The translations under genes were made by a program, and so were the position numbers. The notes below the pieces were generated by a model. The model was not told the DNA's origin, searched no databases, and worked only from the letters and a program-made list of their open reading frames with translations. From an uncultured Roseburia sp. (GTDB taxonomy: Bacteria; Bacillota; Clostridia; Lachnospirales; Lachnospiraceae): a DNA stretch of 5,979 bases. Shown piece by piece: positions 1-5,913 of this stretch (the stretch's first letter is position 1; every line of letters begins with the position of its first letter). Location of the stretch: the NCBI GenBank assembly GCA_910577925.1, contig CAJTOI010000051.1, forward strand, positions 1 through 5,979. Reading direction: 5' to 3'.

Positions 1-2573
1 GCCGCGGTCTCGAGCTTTTTGTCGATCCAGTTAAAGGTCTGGGCGGTTTCCTTGACCAGGGTAGAATCCGGGGCAGCATCTTTTGCGGCGTTTCTTGTCG
101 GTTTGGCTGTGGGGATGCTATTCTTTGCGGAAGGATCGGTTTTGGGAGGGTTCTTGCGGGGCGGCGATGTTTTACTTTTTTGTGTATCTGCTTTTCCCTG
201 GTAGAAATCTTCATAATTGATTTTCTGCGCTGCGAGGTTTGATGCAACGGATCTTCCGAAGGAGGAAACGGCATCGCCTATCTGAGAGAGAGATTCCCCG
301 CTTGCTCCGAGTTCAAAGTTGATTTCGGGCAGTTCGATTTCCTTGCCAAAAATATTTACTTTTTTCTTATCGATGGACTTGATACCGAAGCTGATATCCA
401 CTTTGAAGTTTGAAATGGCGCGGCCGAGGGTGTCAAATAGTTTGCCGACGGATTCCGCCATTTCGCTGATGGCGCTGTTTGTGTTTGCCATGATTGCCTG
501 ACAGGCAATTTCCTGATTGGACACATTTTCTGTGAGGCTTTGTGCGATTTCGCTTGTGGTAGTTCCGAGCGTTTCTGCAAGGACATCCGCCATTTCCCCA
601 CCGGACTGAATGATATGGTACAAATCTTCTGCGATGACATCTGCATGGGATGCAAATTCATCTGTGCCGGCAGTTACCGTGCCGGACATAATCTGCTCAA
701 GCGCGTAGATGCTGTCCTGATAGGATTCGATTACGGACATAGACGATTGAAGTTTTTCCTGTGTGCTGTCGAGGATAGCATTTTTGGTATCGGAGAAAGA
801 TTCACCGTGTTCATTCCACGCGTCGGAGTTATCCTGTAAGGAATCCGTGAGGGTACCGAGGGTTTCTCCGATAGCCAGATAGCCGTCTAAATATTCGCTG
901 ATGTTTATTTTGCCGCGGTCGAACGATTTTATAAGGGACGATAAACCGGATGCAGTCTGCCGTACGGAGTCTGTGAAAAATTGTTCGGCTGCTTTGCTCA
1001 TGTCCTCAATGGAGTTTGTGAAACCGGATGCATCGAAATTGCGGATCTCCGACTGTAATGCATCAAAATATTCCCTGTATGAGAGGGAGCCTTCGTTGAA
1101 CAGATCGGTGATATGCCGGATACGGTCGCCGAGGTCTGTGCCGGTGAGGCTGTCAAAAAGGGGAGGAATCAGCGTGTCACTGTTTTTCAATGAATTTTCC
1201 GCTTCTGCGCATGCGTATAGTTCATCGCAAAACGCCTCTGCGGCCGTTTCGCCGTCTTTCAGGAAAAGCTCGCTGTCCTGTATTGCGGCATTCAGGTTTT
1301 TATAGACGGCAAGTGTTTGTGGGGTCAATTTACCGGTCTGTGCCATTGCGATCAGTTCGTCTTTTGTTTTTTCAATTCCCTCTGTGTGAAAGACTGCGTT
1401 AAATTCCATATTGTTCCAGTCATTCTGGTTTGTATATTCATAGATCATTTTGATGGAATCGTATATGGAATCGTATGTTTCAAGGATCTCTTTTTCGGAA
1501 GAGGTCAGAAGTTCCGGGTCCAAATCCCGCTTTTCAACCGCCTTTTTGTATTCATCTTCCAGAGCGGCGCGTTTCTCCTGTAAATCGGAGAGGTTTTTGT
1601 CCAGCGTCTCGGAGAAATCAGCTACACGGTCAACTGCGGATTGTACGTCGTATGCAAACCATGTCGTATCTTCTCCCTTCCTATTCGCGCTCTGGTATTG
1701 CTCCTGCGACCGGGCCAAAAACTCCTGTGCTCTGATATATGCCACAATATTTCCGGAAATGTCATTTTCGTTTTGCGGACCGGGAAAAGTATCGTAGCTT
1801 AGCATTTCGTCGATGTCTTCTCTGGAGGCTTCATAGTTGCCGTACTGCTTCTGGTAAGCCTCTACGGCACTGTCTGCCGCCTCTTTGGACGCTGTTTCTG
1901 CACGCCGCTGCTCAATGTCCTGCTGGAACAGGAGTTCTTTTGTGATTGCCTGTAAGTTTTCGAGTTCTCCTTTCTCGGTGTAGGTCAGTTTGTCTTTGGA
2001 AAGCAGCTCCTCGATTTTCTGATTCTGCGTCTCTAATTCGGAGTTGATGCGCGCAAGGCCGGACTTTGCCGATTCGTATTCCGAGACGGCATCGCTCATA
2101 GCCTCATTTGCCCGCTCTACCCGGTGAATCCAGTCGTCAAAACATTTCGCAGCGAATGCGATTCCTTTGGAGATAGCTGTAAACGTAATCATATTGCCGG
2201 CGACGGAAACCATTTTTAATCCCGATGCGTATATTCTGGCTGCGAGCGTAGAAGATTTCTGAGCGGCGGTCAGCGCGTCTGTTTCCACAATAGCTCCGCC
2301 GGTCGACTTTATCAGCCGGGCGGTTGCCTTGTTGGTGTCCTCCATCGCGGCTTTCATTATCTGCTGCTTTTCCGCCATATTGGCGCCGCTTGCGGCTGCC
2401 TCTTTGATTGCATCATTATATTTATCTACAGCAGCATTATCAATTGTTGGGGTGTCGAAAAGAAAGTGAAGCAATCCGTCTGATCTTATGTCTGCTAAAA
2501 TCTGCCGCAATTCGTCCGCCGTTTTGCCGAAGAGACCGACGGCTTCAGCTGCTCCTGTGGATTTGTTTGTCAT
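1..2573 (-). CDS. Phage tail tape measure protein, C-terminal part (runs off the left edge)
   Basis: An open minus-strand frame runs from an ATG at 2573 to the window edge (857 codons, no stop), so its true end is outside. I translated it by hand. It begins MTNKSTGAAEAVGLFG; residues about 116-143 form a hydrophobic stretch (KMVSVAGNMITFTAISKGIA) like the membrane segments of tape measure proteins. Residues about 150-245 are a charged, Glu/Lys/Gln-rich probable coiled coil, followed by long helical Ala/Ser/Glu-rich sequence. Near the edge a Pro/Lys-rich linker precedes a TFNWIDKKLE motif that resembles late tape measure segments of Clostridia phages. This is the natural continuation of the protein encoded at 5021-3690 and lies in the same codon frame. 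The tape measure fills the tail tube, sets its length and is ejected ahead of DNA. There is no Shine-Dalgarno before 2573 (upstream reads CGATATTCAAAACA), and the frame stays open upstream to a TGA at 2687-2685. Independent translation is therefore doubtful. Product assignment is good; how it is expressed is unclear. Confidence 0.82.
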   Translation of the reverse strand, partial: MTNKSTGAAEAVGLFGKTADELRQILADIRSDGLLHFLFDTPTIDNAAVDKYNDAIKEAAASGANMAEKQQIMKAAMEDTNKATARLIKSTGGAIVETDALTAAQKSSTLAARIYASGLKMVSVAGNMITFTAISKGIAFAAKCFDDWIHRVERANEAMSDAVSEYESAKSGLARINSELETQNQKIEELLSKDKLTYTEKGELENLQAITKELLFQQDIEQRRAETASKEAADSAVEAYQKQYGNYEASREDIDEMLSYDTFPGPQNENDISGNIVAYIRAQEFLARSQEQYQSANRKGEDTTWFAYDVQSAVDRVADFSETLDKNLSDLQEKRAALEDEYKKAVEKRDLDPELLTSSEKEILETYDSIYDSIKMIYEYTNQNDWNNMEFNAVFHTEGIEKTKDELIAMAQTGKLTPQTLAVYKNLNAAIQDSELFLKDGETAAEAFCDELYACAEAENSLKNSDTLIPPLFDSLTGTDLGDRIRHITDLFNEGSLSYREYFDALQSEIRNFDASGFTNSIEDMSKAAEQFFTDSVRQTASGLSSLIKSFDRGKINISEYLDGYLAIGETLGTLTDSLQDNSDAWNEHGESFSDTKNAILDSTQEKLQSSMSVIESYQDSIYALEQIMSGTVTAGTDEFASHADVIAEDLYHIIQSGGEMADVLAETLGTTTSEIAQSLTENVSNQEIACQAIMANTNSAISEMAESVGKLFDTLGRAISNFKVDISFGIKSIDKKKVNIFGKEIELPEINFELGASGESLSQIGDAVSSFGRSVASNLAAQKINYEDFYQGKADTQKSKTSPPRKNPPKTDPSAKNSIPTAKPTRNAAKDAAPDSTLVKETAQTFNWIDKKLETA

Positions 2574-2601
2574 TGTTTTGAATATCGTACTGTGATATAA
2601 T
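2573..2601 (+). promoter_or_regulatory. Sigma-A type promoter with extended -10 for the inserted plus-strand gene
   Basis: A perfect TATAAT (2596-2601) is preceded by TGA, giving the extended -10 TGNTATAAT. A TTGTTT -35 hexamer lies at 2573-2578, exactly 17 bp away. Transcription would start near 2607-2609, leaving a leader of about 84 nt before the ATG at 2692. The -35 box touches the first ATG of the C-terminal tape measure part, which reads the other way. This gives the inserted gene expression independent of the phage late operon. Confidence 0.72.
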
Positions 2602-2619
2602 ACAGGTTGTAGTATTATA
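2596..2619. promoter_or_regulatory. 24-bp palindrome over the -10 box and start site, probable operator
   Basis: TATAATAC (2596-2603) and GTATTATA (2612-2619) are perfect 8-bp inverted repeats separated by 8 bp. The left arm contains the whole -10 hexamer, and the dyad centre is at the expected transcription start. The size and placement are typical of a site for a dimeric repressor that blocks RNA polymerase. No regulator gene is in the window, so the repressor (host or prophage) is unknown. Part of the symmetry comes from AT-rich -10 sequence, so chance contributes. Confidence 0.5.
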
Positions 2620-2624
2620 CGGCT

Positions 2625-2653
2625 GTGCACTGTGGAGATGCACGTTTGAAACG
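2625..2653 (+). other. Hairpin and short palindrome in the 5' leader of the inserted gene
   Basis: GTGCA (2625-2629) pairs with TGCAC (2639-2643) around a 9-nt loop. It is followed by the 11-bp palindrome CGTTTGAAACG (2643-2653). Both lie in the predicted leader between the promoter and the ribosome binding site. They may stabilise the transcript or affect translation; I do not recognise a riboswitch class. Confidence 0.25.
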
Positions 2654-2678
2654 GTGTGCGGAGCAATCTTTTGAGCAT

Positions 2679-2684
2679 GGAGGG
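2679..2684 (+). promoter_or_regulatory. Ribosome binding site that sets the start at 2692
   Basis: GGAGGG complementary to the 3' end of 16S rRNA lies 8 nt (counted from GGAGG) before ATG 2692. Starts further upstream would place this site inside or after the start codon. Confidence 0.75.
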
Positions 2685-2691
2685 TCAGTCT

Positions 2692-3348
2692 ATGTTAGAA
2701 ATTACGATTATACTTGGTTTCATAATGCTTGTTTCCTGGGTTGTCGCGCAAATAGCGAAAGATGTGGATCAGAAAATAATAGCCAAAAGGATGGAGCCGA
2801 TCAACCAGTTAAACAGCGAGTATGAAAGAAAACTAAAAAAATGGTGTGATGAAAACCACGTCGTTTTTAAAGAGAATGTCACAAAATCAGGTGAGACATG
2901 GGTGAATCAATTACCGGGCTATATCTGGTTCAGTGACAAAAATATCGTATTTTGTATCGATTCTATCAATTGCGGTAGGCCAATAGATATAGAGAGCCAC
3001 GTTTTATTTATCAAATACGAAGATATAAAATATTACACCAAAGACGGATCGATACGCTACACGACCGAAATCGTTGATAACGGGAAAGATATTTCCGTTT
3101 CCGGCGCCGTGATCGGCGGCATCCTTGCAGGCGAAGCAGGCGCAATCATCGGCTCAAGAAAAGATGCAAATAAAACGAAAAGCGTAGCGGTAAGGCACGA
3201 TGAGGTTCATACATATATCTACGTTGATAAAGATAATGAAGTAAAGTTGGTTGATGTTAAAGGGAACGAGTTTTATCAGCTGATTATGCATCGGATACCC
3301 GAAAAAGAATATAATTATCTCCTGAATCAAACTAACATACAGCATTAA
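2692..3348 (+). CDS. Small membrane-anchored protein of unknown function, inserted moron-like gene
   Basis: I place the start at ATG 2692, because GGAGGG at 2679-2684 sits 8 nt upstream; a GTG at 2656 and an ATG at 2677 are in frame but lack such a site. The product is 218 aa. Residues 4-22 (ITIILGFIMLVSWVVAQIA) are one N-terminal transmembrane helix or uncleaved signal anchor. Residues 25-60 are charged and helical. Residues 70-130 alternate hydrophobic and polar residues (GYIWFSDKNIVFCID, VLFIKYEDIKYYTKDG) and look like beta strands of a PH-like fold. Residues 138-154 (GAVIGGILAGEAGAIIG) are a Gly/Ala hinge seen in many uncharacterised Firmicutes proteins. Strands 171-187 follow. The gene faces against the tail operon, has its own promoter and operator-like palindrome, and is AT-richer than its neighbours. 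This is the pattern of a moron or cargo gene, so a role in the lysogen (for example superinfection exclusion or stress response) is possible but not shown. Confidence 0.82.
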   Translation: MLEITIILGFIMLVSWVVAQIAKDVDQKIIAKRMEPINQLNSEYERKLKKWCDENHVVFKENVTKSGETWVNQLPGYIWFSDKNIVFCIDSINCGRPIDIESHVLFIKYEDIKYYTKDGSIRYTTEIVDNGKDISVSGAVIGGILAGEAGAIIGSRKDANKTKSVAVRHDEVHTYIYVDKDNEVKLVDVKGNEFYQLIMHRIPEKEYNYLLNQTNIQH

Positions 3349-3400
3349 ATACCTTACTGACCAGCCCTTACCTCCCAATTTAGTCGCTCCTTTTTCCACT

Positions 3401-3899
3401 GCGGCAGGAGTGTGCCGCCGCTGTCAGTTTCTTATCTTTTAAATGACAGCAGTTCTTTTTGCATGAGAAGACGGTCCCTGCGGACGGGGAGCGTGTGCCC
3501 CTTTGTCTGTTTCGGGTGATAAGCGTCTTCATTTCTATCATCGTTTCACGGATGAACCTGTCATGCCAGGCAGTACCGAGCGCATCTTCGGCCGGCATCG
3601 TTTCAGATCACCTGCCGTGAGGGTTGTCGCTTCTGTGAGGGCTTCTCTCGGTGAGAGCTGTCCCTGCGGATTCCTTGAGCGTCACGTTGTTACGAGCCTG
3701 TCTGCGTCGCCGCAGCAGGAGTGTAGTGATACATTGCCATTACGCAATCGTTGTACGCGGTTCCCGCATATTGCCTCTGTTCTGTATTTTCCCTGTGTAT
3801 TTCACATTCGACCGCATGAAAACTCCGGTATCCCGAAGAACACATGCGATGGTCGGCGTTTTTAAAACAAACGGGAGCGTACGTTTTCGCTCCACCGAC
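3401..3899 (-). ncRNA. Large structured RNA element of unassigned family inside the tape measure gene
   Basis: About 500 nt fold locally almost throughout. In minus-strand order: a closing stem 3894-3899/3852-3857 around hairpin 3888-3893/3874-3879; a stem 3843-3848/3813-3818 capped by 3833-3838/3823-3828 (loop GATA); stem 3770-3774/3744-3748 around 3764-3769/3755-3760; stem 3711-3719/3697-3706 with one bulged A and a GNRA loop (GCGA); hairpin 3653-3657/3645-3649; hairpin 3588-3591/3576-3579; a three-way junction closed by 3524-3530/3467-3473 holding 3498-3501/3486-3489 and 3482-3485/3474-3477 with almost no linkers; a 9-bp stem 3444-3452/3418-3426; and hairpin 3413-3417/3402-3406. Four of these stems contain a G-U pair only when read on the minus strand (A-C on plus), so the RNA is transcribed with the tape measure gene. 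Pairings were found by eye and not energy-minimised. No tRNA, rRNA, group I P7 or group II domain V was recognised. The best guess is a HEARO/IscB-omegaRNA-like or intron-like mobile RNA; a ROOL/GOLLD-type phage RNA is another option. Confidence 0.68.
3418..3460 (+). terminator. Possible terminator for the inserted plus-strand gene
   Basis: GCTGTCA (3420-3426) and TGACAGC (3444-3450) form a stem followed shortly by TTCTTTTT (3453-3460) on the plus strand. The site is about 70 nt after the stop codon of the inserted gene. The 17-nt loop and interrupted T tract make it a weak candidate, and the same arms form a better stem in the minus-strand RNA. Confidence 0.3.
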
Positions 3900-5021
3900 G
3901 TTTTTGAGTCCGGCGAATAACCCGGCTCCGAGTCCGAGGGCGCCGGAGGGGCCGAGTTTTTCGGTGAGTCTGTCGAGAATCCCCAGAAAGCCGTTTGCCG
4001 CATCGACGGCGGATGCCAGTTCTTCTTTGGGGAAGAGGTTCTCAAAGATTCCTGCTGCCGCCGCGGAGGCGGCGTTCAGTTTATGGTTCAGACTGTCTGT
4101 CATGGCCGCAAATTCCCGGTCTGCGGAACCGGCGCTTTCTGCCATGACGTCGATGGCTGCGCCGACCTGCGCAAAGTTTTCGATGATGGCTGTGCCCGCT
4201 TGCGTATGTTCTGCCCCGAATAAGGCGCCCGCCAGATCGGTCCGGGAGTTTGCGTCGAGTTCGGACCAGATTTCCGAGAATTCCCCGAGGAGGGTGAGCA
4301 TGTCTTTTGGCTCGGTCCGGGAGGAATCGGCAAATAAGGAAATCCCGCCGCGGTTTCCGGCTGTCTTTGTCAGTTCTGCCACCTGTTCTGCGAGATCCGC
4401 GAGGTTTCCTGACAGCATGCCTGTCTCGCTGTCACATGCCTGCATCCGGAGTGCGATGCTGCGGATGGCTTCTCCGACTTCGGAGGCGTCCCGGATCACT
4501 TCCTGACCGCCCGCGAACAGTCCGATTGTGGTCTCAATGGTTTCGCCTGCGCCTGCCATCGCTGCGGAGGATTTCTGAAGTCCCTCTGCGATCTCGGCGT
4601 TTGAGGTCTGAAATCTGTTTCCGACTTCGTTGATTTTGCTTAGGATGCCGTCGGATGCATCCGATGCCGATATTTTGTAGGCCTGCATGATGTCCGCGAG
4701 TGAGGCGGTGGCTTTCCCCGCGTCCATGCCCGGGGAGATTGCGGCAAACCGGATGCCGAGTTCGGTCAGCTGTGCGGCGCTTTCGGCAGTTGTGATGCCG
4801 AGTTTGGACAGGGCTGCGGCCTGGCGGAGGATTACTTCCGTGGATACGCCGAGCTCTTTTGCGAGGTCGTTGGACAGGCGGCAGAATTTTTCGAGTTCCT
4901 GCGTGCTCATGGCGCTGCTCTGACGAAGGTCTGACAGGGCGGCATCTAATTTTTTGGTGTCGGCAAAACCTTTTTGAAAGAGGTTTTGTATGGTTTTTAG
5001 AATACTTGGTAAGTTCATCAT
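3690..5021 (-). CDS. Phage tail tape measure protein, N-terminal part with TP901 core, interrupted
   Basis: The start is ATG 5021 (followed at once by a second ATG at 5018) because AAGGAG lies about 11 nt upstream. The longer frame from 5123 would run through the terminator-like hairpin and the Shine-Dalgarno itself. The product is 443 aa. Residues about 45-260 match the TP901 tape measure core: helical Ala-rich sequence with AKELGVSTEVILRQAA, MQAYKISASDASD, KINEVGNRFQTSNAEIAEGL and VGEAIRSIALRM. A helical region up to LFAGLKNVG (residue 376, base 3894) continues the family pattern. The last 67 residues (Cys/His/Tyr-rich, from GAKTYAPVCF to ATQTGS) do not look like tape measure protein and are encoded by the structured RNA element, so they are probably read-through. 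Functional tape measure genes are much longer and continue into sequence like that at 2573-1. Expect a joined protein of at least about 1,230 residues if the insert is removed, or a dead gene if not. Confidence 0.88.
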   Translation of the reverse strand: MMNLPSILKTIQNLFQKGFADTKKLDAALSDLRQSSAMSTQELEKFCRLSNDLAKELGVSTEVILRQAAALSKLGITTAESAAQLTELGIRFAAISPGMDAGKATASLADIMQAYKISASDASDGILSKINEVGNRFQTSNAEIAEGLQKSSAAMAGAGETIETTIGLFAGGQEVIRDASEVGEAIRSIALRMQACDSETGMLSGNLADLAEQVAELTKTAGNRGGISLFADSSRTEPKDMLTLLGEFSEIWSELDANSRTDLAGALFGAEHTQAGTAIIENFAQVGAAIDVMAESAGSADREFAAMTDSLNHKLNAASAAAAGIFENLFPKEELASAVDAANGFLGILDRLTEKLGPSGALGLGAGLFAGLKNVGGAKTYAPVCFKNADHRMCSSGYRSFHAVECEIHRENTEQRQYAGTAYNDCVMAMYHYTPAAATQTGS

Positions 5022-5080
5022 GAATCTAAGTTCTCCTTTTTGTTTTAAATACTTTGTTTCTAATGGAATCCATTTTAAAA

Positions 5081-5106
5081 CAGGGAGCGGTTGATCCCGC
5101 TCCCTG
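5081..5106 (-). terminator. Terminator-like perfect hairpin between tail tube and tape measure genes
   Basis: CAGGGAGCGG (5081-5090) and CCGCTCCCTG (5097-5106) are a perfect 10-bp inverted repeat with a 6-nt loop. On the minus strand the stem is followed by TTTT and then AAAATGG, so the T tract is short. It lies about 40 nt after the tail tube stop codon. It probably terminates part of the transcripts or protects their 3' ends, which would give much more tube protein than tape measure protein, as virion assembly needs. The tape measure Shine-Dalgarno lies downstream. Confidence 0.65.
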
Positions 5107-5146
5107 CGAATGTTGTTTCTCAATGAAGGTGCTCCTTAATGACGCG

Positions 5147-5878
5147 CTACTCCTCGATCAGGATCAGGTCCAGGATGTTGTCGTCCTCGTCTGCAAGCAG
5201 ATCAGCCGTGATGGTGATGCTGCCTGGGTCTCCATTGTTGGAAAAGCTTAAGGACAGGTTGGACTGCGGCGCGACTTTGTAGGCCGTCAGCTTGTAGGGA
5301 AGCAGCGCGTCGTCTTCCGTTTTCATAACCGTATCGCCGTAGACGATAAAGTTCTTCGGGAAGCTTGTCGATTTGAGATTGATGCGCTCGACGCCGTCGG
5401 TCACTTCTTTCATGTAGTAGACAATAACTTTTGCATTGCCGCTAAGAGGTGTTGTGAGCTTGACGGTCTTTCCGGAGACCGTGCATGCAAGCTCGGTGCC
5501 GCAGTCGTCGCCGTGCGCATAGACTGCGACGCTGCCCGGTACGGGTGTGTCTGCGAGTGTGACTTCGGTGCCGGCATCATCTGTGACTGCCTCGACTCTT
5601 GTGACGAATTTCGCGGACTTTGTGGCCTCGCCGCCGGTGATCAGCTGCCAGAGCTTGACGGTCTGGATCTGCGTCTCGATCGTGATGGTGCCGCCTCTCT
5701 CGCCGGAGAAGGACATCCGCTTCGGGTGTCCTTTTCCGCCGTAAGCAAAGACGGATTCGCCGGTGAGCTCGGTCGTGGTCACGTTGGCGAAGTCTAAGTT
5801 GAGAAAAGGTTTCTTTGTCGCGTAGTCCACGAAGATTAAGTCGCAGACCTCTCTGTTTGCCATGTTTGTGTTTGTCAT
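5147..5878 (-). CDS. Phage tail tube / major tail protein
   Basis: The start is ATG 5878, preceded by GGAGG (5888-5884) at 5-nt spacing; an in-frame ATG at 5917 has no such site and lies before it. The product is 243 aa. It is rich in beta strands, with few Cys and an acidic C-terminus (ADEDDNILDLILIEE). Residues 10-80 (EVCDLIFVDYATKKPFLNLDF, then FAYGGKGHPKRMSFSGERGGTITIETQIQ) and 165-230 (NFIVYGDTVMKTEDD, LSFSNNGDPGSITITADLL) look like the two sheets of a tail tube fold. Residues about 95-160 look like an inserted Ig-like segment (VPGSVAVYAHGDD, VSGKTVKLTT, AKVIVYYMK). Its position directly before the tape measure gene on the same strand supports this role: hexameric rings stacked around the tape measure to form the tube. 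The assignment rests on context and general sequence character. Another virion structural protein is possible. Confidence 0.68.
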   Translation of the reverse strand: MTNTNMANREVCDLIFVDYATKKPFLNLDFANVTTTELTGESVFAYGGKGHPKRMSFSGERGGTITIETQIQTVKLWQLITGGEATKSAKFVTRVEAVTDDAGTEVTLADTPVPGSVAVYAHGDDCGTELACTVSGKTVKLTTPLSGNAKVIVYYMKEVTDGVERINLKSTSFPKNFIVYGDTVMKTEDDALLPYKLTAYKVAPQSNLSLSFSNNGDPGSITITADLLADEDDNILDLILIEE

Positions 5879-5883
5879 AATTT

Positions 5884-5908
5884 CCTCCATTCTGCCGCTG
5901 CATGCGGC
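5884..5908 (-). promoter_or_regulatory. Leader hairpin and strong ribosome binding site of the tail tube gene
   Basis: GCCGC/GCGGC arms (5904-5908 and 5894-5898) form a 5-bp hairpin with a 5-nt loop only 5 nt before the GGAGG ribosome binding site (5888-5884). The GGAGG decides the start at 5878. The hairpin may protect the message or insulate its translation; that role is inferred. Confidence 0.4.
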
Positions 5909-5913
5909 CTGTG

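Noticed and set aside
901..1797. Several plus-strand frames of 60-134 codons opposite the C-terminal tape measure part
   Set aside because: All overlap one continuous, family-like minus-strand reading frame and show no coherent protein pattern.
3154..3399. 81-codon minus-strand frame following the Shine-Dalgarno-like site at the RNA 3' end
   Set aside because: It is the antisense of the cargo gene, is Ile/Phe-rich, and shows no IscB, TnpB or HNH motif.
3380..3598. 72-codon minus-strand frame within the RNA element
   Set aside because: Lies inside the hairpin-rich region and its codons follow the stems. No good ribosome binding site; the translation looks like read-through of a structured RNA.
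2574..3893. Group II intron
   Set aside because: No GTGYG-type 5' end at the junction, no domain V-like hairpin and no reverse transcriptase gene.
3503..3920. Plus-strand frames of 120 and 89 codons across the RNA element
   Set aside because: No ribosome binding site or recognisable domain; four stems here favour the minus strand as the functional RNA.
3844..4506. 220-codon plus-strand frame opposite the tape measure gene
   Set aside because: Shadow of the Ala/Glu-rich minus-strand gene; Ser/Ala/Pro-rich translation with no domain and no ribosome binding site. The opposite strand carries a clear TP901 core.
5022..5123. 34-residue N-terminal extension of the tape measure protein from ATG 5123
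   Set aside because: It would run through a perfect 10-bp terminator-like hairpin and contain the Shine-Dalgarno of the better start at 5021; its sequence is not family-like.
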